A stretch of DNA of 45,701 nucleotides from an uncultured Blautia sp. (GTDB lineage: Bacteria > Bacillota > Clostridia > Lachnospirales > Lachnospiraceae). Each line of letters opens with the position of its first letter. The first letter of the stretch is position 1. Under the pieces are notes generated by a model that saw only the letters and a list, made by a program, of their open reading frames with translations, was not told the DNA's origin and did not search any database. Positions 42,531 to 45,701 of the stretch are shown in pieces. Position numbers and translations under genes: made by a program. The stretch covers positions 1 through 45,701 of the forward strand of contig CAMBAL010000013.1 in the NCBI GenBank assembly GCA_945864225.1, in the 5' to 3' direction.

Positions 42531-43238
42531 ATGTACGGATATCGATATTACTGGGGATTTGACTGGACATATCTTCTGCTGGTGATAGGAATGTTTCTTT
42601 CCATGGCAGCATCCGGAAGGGTAAAGAGTACATTTGCGCGATACAAAGGCGTCAGGAGTGCATCCGGCCTTACCGGAGCCATGGCTGCACAGAGAATTTT
42701 GCGGGCAGCGGGCATCTTTGATGTACAGATCGTACGTGTCCGCGGAAGCCTGACAGACCACTATGATCCGAGAACAAAGCAGCTGGCATTGTCGGATGAC
42801 GTTTTTGACAGCAGCTCTCTGGCAGCCGTAGGTGTGGCAGCTCATGAGTGCGGACATGCAATCCAGCATGCGACAGGATATGGACCGCTGCAGCTTCGGA
42901 GCGCAATTGTTCCTGTGGCGAATATTGGCGCCAATATTTCCTGGCCGTTATTTGTGGCTGGCCTGATTTTTTCCATTCAGCCGCTGATCACAGCAGGAAT
43001 TGTGCTGTTTTCTCTGGCAGTTCTCTTTCAGCTGGTAACTTTGCCGGTGGAGATCAATGCATCTTCCAGAGCACTGCAGAATCTGCGGAGTCTTGGAATT
43101 CTGGGAGAAAATGAGATAAACGGTGCCAAAAAAGTTCTTTCCGCAGCAGCGCTGACGTATGTGGCAGCTCTTGCCTCCTCAATCCTGCAGCTTTTAAGAC
43201 TTTTGATACTTGCCGGAGGAAGAAGACGTGACGATTAA
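42531..43238 (+). CDS. Membrane zinc metallopeptidase (Zn_peptidase_2, YugP-like)
   Basis: A 235-residue membrane protein. An N-terminal helix (about 10-28) is followed by the metal motif AAHECGHAIQHATGY and then two long hydrophobic segments (about 125-180). A C-terminal helix (about 200-230) ends in RRRDD. ATG 42531 follows AAGGAG with 8-nt spacing. The family is conserved in Firmicutes in this gene order but its substrate is unknown. It overlaps rsmB by 11 bp. Confidence 0.9.
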   Translation: MYGYRYYWGFDWTYLLLVIGMFLSMAASGRVKSTFARYKGVRSASGLTGAMAAQRILRAAGIFDVQIVRVRGSLTDHYDPRTKQLALSDDVFDSSSLAAVGVAAHECGHAIQHATGYGPLQLRSAIVPVANIGANISWPLFVAGLIFSIQPLITAGIVLFSLAVLFQLVTLPVEINASSRALQNLRSLGILGENEINGAKKVLSAAALTYVAALASSILQLLRLLILAGGRRRDD

Positions 43239-44580
43239 TGGAATCAATACCCGAGAAATGGTCCTGGAGATTTTGCTGGAAATTGAAGAAGGGGAGCACA
43301 GTCATATTGCCATTCGCAATGCCCTTTCCAAATATCAGTTTCTGCCGAAACAGGACAGAGCGTTTGTGACGAGAGTGTGTGAAGGAACCCTGGAATACAG
43401 GATTCTGATTGATTATATCATTGATTCATTTTCAAAAGTAAAAGTGGACAAGATGAAGCCTGTGATCCGGGAAATCCTGAGAAGCGCTGTTTATCAGCTG
43501 AAATTCATGGACAGTGTGCCGGACAGCGCAGTATGCAATGAGGCTGTCAAGCTTGCCCAGAAAAAAGGGTTTTATAATTTGAAACCATTTGTGAATGGTG
43601 TTCTGCGCACCATCGCAAGACAGATGTCGGAACTGGAGTACCCATCCAGAGAAGAGAATCTTCTGCGATATCTTTCTGTGAAATATTCCATGCCGGAACA
43701 GCTGGTTACACGCTGGCTGAATGATTACGGAGAAGAAACAACGGAAAAAATGCTGGCAGATTTCCTTGAAGAAAAGCCTATGACCGTACGCTTCCGGACA
43801 TATCTGAATTCCGGCGAGGAAATCCTGAAAAGCCTGAAAGACCAGGGGGTAAAAGTGGAGCAGGCGCCATATCTTCCCTACGCCCATTATATTTCCGGAT
43901 TTAATCATATCTATATGCTGGATGCTTTTGTCCAGGGAAAAATTCAGGTGCAGGATGTAAGTTCCATGCTGGTGGCGGAAGCCGCCCATCCGGAAAAGGG
44001 AGATTATGTTATCGATCTCTGCGCTGCGCCCGGCGGAAAAAGCCTTCATCTGGGAGATAAGATGGAAGGTTATGGAACGGTGGATGCCAGAGATGTAAGT
44101 CAGTATAAGGTGGATCTGATCGAAGACAATATTCAGAGAACCGGTTCGATTAACGTACAGGCAAAAGTCCAGGATGCCACGGTATTTGACGTGGAGTCGG
44201 AATGCAGAGCGGATATTGTTCTGGCAGATGTTCCGTGTTCCGGATATGGTGTGATCGGCAAAAAGCCGGAGATCAAATACCGGGCAACCGCACAGAAACA
44301 GGAAGAAATCGTAATCCTGCAGAGGACGATTCTTGACCGGGCAGCAGAATATGTAAAACCCAGAGGAGTTCTGATCTACAGTACCTGTACCATTGCAAAA
44401 GAAGAAAACGAAGAGAATATGATGTGGTTTATGAATAACCACCCATTCAAACTGGAGAGTCTGGATCCTTATCTTCCGGAGGAACTGCATTCGGAAACAA
44501 CAGCCCTTGGTTATCTTCAGCTTTTGCCGGGGGTACATAAGACAGACGGGTTCTTTATTGCGAGATTCAGAAGGAAATAA
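43228..44580 (+). CDS. rsmB: 16S rRNA (cytosine-967-C5)-methyltransferase
   Basis: Methylates C967 of 16S rRNA. The protein has 450 residues. The N-terminal NusB-like RNA-binding domain includes REMVLEILLEIEEG and QDRAFVTRVCEGTLE. The SAM site is DLCAAPGGKSLHLGD, and the two catalytic cysteines lie in ADVPCSGYG and YSTCTIAKEENE. GTG 43228 is the preferred start because GGAGGA (43215-43220) is spaced 7 nt before it; TTG 43210 and ATG 43258 are alternatives. Confidence 0.94.
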   Translation: MTINGINTREMVLEILLEIEEGEHSHIAIRNALSKYQFLPKQDRAFVTRVCEGTLEYRILIDYIIDSFSKVKVDKMKPVIREILRSAVYQLKFMDSVPDSAVCNEAVKLAQKKGFYNLKPFVNGVLRTIARQMSELEYPSREENLLRYLSVKYSMPEQLVTRWLNDYGEETTEKMLADFLEEKPMTVRFRTYLNSGEEILKSLKDQGVKVEQAPYLPYAHYISGFNHIYMLDAFVQGKIQVQDVSSMLVAEAAHPEKGDYVIDLCAAPGGKSLHLGDKMEGYGTVDARDVSQYKVDLIEDNIQRTGSINVQAKVQDATVFDVESECRADIVLADVPCSGYGVIGKKPEIKYRATAQKQEEIVILQRTILDRAAEYVKPRGVLIYSTCTIAKEENEENMMWFMNNHPFKLESLDPYLPEELHSETTALGYLQLLPGVHKTDGFFIARFRRK

Positions 44581-44583
44581 TAA

Positions 44584-45633
44584 ATGATGAATATGACAGA
44601 CATTAAGTCGATGACAATAGACGAATTAAAGGTGCTTATGACGGAACTGGGTGACAAACCGTTTCGGGCAAAGCAGATTTACAGCTGGCTTCATGAGCAT
44701 CTGGTTACTTCCTACGATGAAATGACGAATCTGCCGAAAAGCCTGCGGGAAAAGCTTTCCGCCTATCCGATCACAGCCCTGGAGGCAGTGGATGTACAGA
44801 TTTCGAAAATTGACGGTACCAGAAAATATCTTTTCCGGCTCAGTGACGGAAATGTGATCGAAAGTGTGCTGATGCGTTATAAACATGGAAATTCCGTATG
44901 TATTTCTTCGCAGGTAGGCTGCCGCATGGGGTGCAGATTCTGCGCATCTACGATCGGAGGATGGACGAGAAATCTGCTTCCCTCAGAAATGCTGGATCAG
45001 ATTTACCGGATACAGGTGCTGACCGGAGAGAGGGTCTCCAATGTGGTAGTGATGGGAACCGGAGAACCTCTGGATAATTATGAAAATCTTCTGCGTTTTA
45101 TTCACATTCTTACAGAAGAAGGCGGAATTCATATCAGTCAGAGAAACCTGACTGTTTCTACCTGCGGACTGGTGCCGAAGATTTATGAGCTGGCAGAAGA
45201 AAAACTGCAGATGACTCTGGCAATTTCTCTTCATGCGCCTAATGATGCCAGAAGGCAGGAACTGATGCCCATAGCAAAAAAATACACGATGGATGAATTG
45301 CTGACAGCCTGCAGAACTTATTTTGAAAAGACCGGACGCCGTATTACATTTGAGTACAGTCTTGTAGCAGGTGTCAATGACAGTGACGAGGATGCCAGGG
45401 AGCTGTCAGAGCGGATCCGCGGAATCAACTGCCATGTGAATCTGATTCCGGTAAATCCCATAAAAGAGCGGAATTTTCAGCGTTCTACCCGTGAGGCAGT
45501 CCAGAATTTCAAAATAAAACTTGAAAAATGTGGAATAAATGGTACTATTAGAAGGGAAATGGGCAGCGATATTGACGGTGCCTGTGGGCAACTGAGAAAG
45601 AGTTACATTGAAAAAACAGAAAGCGAGAAGTGA
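44584..45633 (+). CDS. rlmN: 23S rRNA (adenine-2503-C2)/tRNA methyltransferase RlmN
   Basis: A radical-SAM enzyme that methylates A2503 in 23S rRNA and A37 in some tRNAs. The protein has 349 residues. The iron-sulphur cluster cysteines are C113, C117 and C120 in CRMGCRFC. GTGEPLDNY is the SAM-binding GEP region. The late cysteine in DIDGACGQL is the one that forms the covalent RNA intermediate in this family. Cfr, the resistance relative, differs in its neighbourhood; the housekeeping context here favours RlmN. ATG 44584 follows AAGGAA. Confidence 0.95.
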   Translation: MMNMTDIKSMTIDELKVLMTELGDKPFRAKQIYSWLHEHLVTSYDEMTNLPKSLREKLSAYPITALEAVDVQISKIDGTRKYLFRLSDGNVIESVLMRYKHGNSVCISSQVGCRMGCRFCASTIGGWTRNLLPSEMLDQIYRIQVLTGERVSNVVVMGTGEPLDNYENLLRFIHILTEEGGIHISQRNLTVSTCGLVPKIYELAEEKLQMTLAISLHAPNDARRQELMPIAKKYTMDELLTACRTYFEKTGRRITFEYSLVAGVNDSDEDARELSERIRGINCHVNLIPVNPIKERNFQRSTREAVQNFKIKLEKCGINGTIRREMGSDIDGACGQLRKSYIEKTESEK

Positions 45634-45634
45634 C

Positions 45635-45701
45635 ATGAGGGTATATTCAGCTACAGATGTAGGGCAGAAGCGGAAGATGAACCAGGATTATGTGTTTGTC
45701 T
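45635..45701 (+). CDS. stp: PP2C-type Ser/Thr phosphatase, 5' end only
   Basis: The window ends after 22 codons. The peptide MRVYSATDVGQKRKMNQDYV has the first PP2C motif (TDxGxxRxxNQD). After rlmN in Firmicutes the expected gene is stp/prpC, which dephosphorylates targets of the PASTA kinase PrkC. The start ATG 45635 lies one base after the rlmN stop, so the two are coupled. The rest lies outside the window. Confidence 0.85.
   Translation, partial: MRVYSATDVGQKRKMNQDYVFV

Noticed and set aside
1-45701. CRISPR arrays, tRNA or rRNA genes, insertion sequences, prophage
   Set aside because: No regularly spaced repeats, cloverleaf or rRNA sequence, transposase or phage structural genes were seen on either strand.

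Overview
The window looks like a core-chromosome segment of an anaerobic Firmicute of the family Lachnospiraceae (Blautia/Mediterraneibacter-like; the genus cannot be fixed from sequence alone). Reasons: gene order typical of Clostridia (rho-rpmE-DUF1385-prmC-prfA; priA-def-fmt-Zn peptidase-rsmB-rlmN-stp), strong AGGAGG-type ribosome binding sites, an [FeFe]-hydrogenase maturase (HydF), two oxygen-sensitive class III ribonucleotide reductases, and a meso-diaminopimelate cell wall (dapF, and murE with a DNPR motif). No rRNA, tRNA, CRISPR array, IS element or prophage was seen.

Layout. 1-1520: a promoter, a cyclic-di-GMP-I riboswitch with an intrinsic terminator, and a secreted HELGH metalloprotease that resembles the Pro-Pro endopeptidases. 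1520-7098: structured leader, rho, rpmE, a DUF1385 membrane protein, prmC, prfA. 7232-11889: nucleotidyltransferase, glmM, TPR lipoprotein, hflX. 12016-14534: NrdR-box promoter and an nrdD with a fused glutaredoxin-like tail, followed by a nuclease-gene remnant. 14766-20037: acyl-CoA ligase and sodium symporter transcribed divergently from a region with two copies of a palindrome, a probable type I toxin-antitoxin pair, an amidohydrolase and a two-ACT-domain protein. 20154-24545: DUF3786 gene, azlCD with an overlapping leader ORF, dapF, hydF. 24815-28853: amino-acid ABC transporter with an M20 peptidase. 28978-34326: CBS protein, asnA, a second nrdD followed by a DUF6273-like remnant, and carbamate kinase. 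34327-37236: a gene-poor spacer and a repeat-rich, wall-anchored surface protein. 37372-end: murE, priA, def, fmt, membrane Zn peptidase, rsmB, rlmN and the start of stp.

How the parts fit. Most of the window is housekeeping: transcription termination, translation termination and initiation, rRNA modification, cell-wall precursor synthesis, replication restart and anaerobic dNTP supply. The accessory content sits in the spacers. The most interesting items are the c-di-GMP-controlled PPEP-like protease, the unannotated small toxin with its antisense RNA (18260-18530), the NrdD-glutaredoxin fusion, the pentapeptide-repeat linker in Rho, the leader peptide overlapping azlC, gene remnants directly after each nrdD where nrdG would be expected, and a 37-bp dispersed palindrome.
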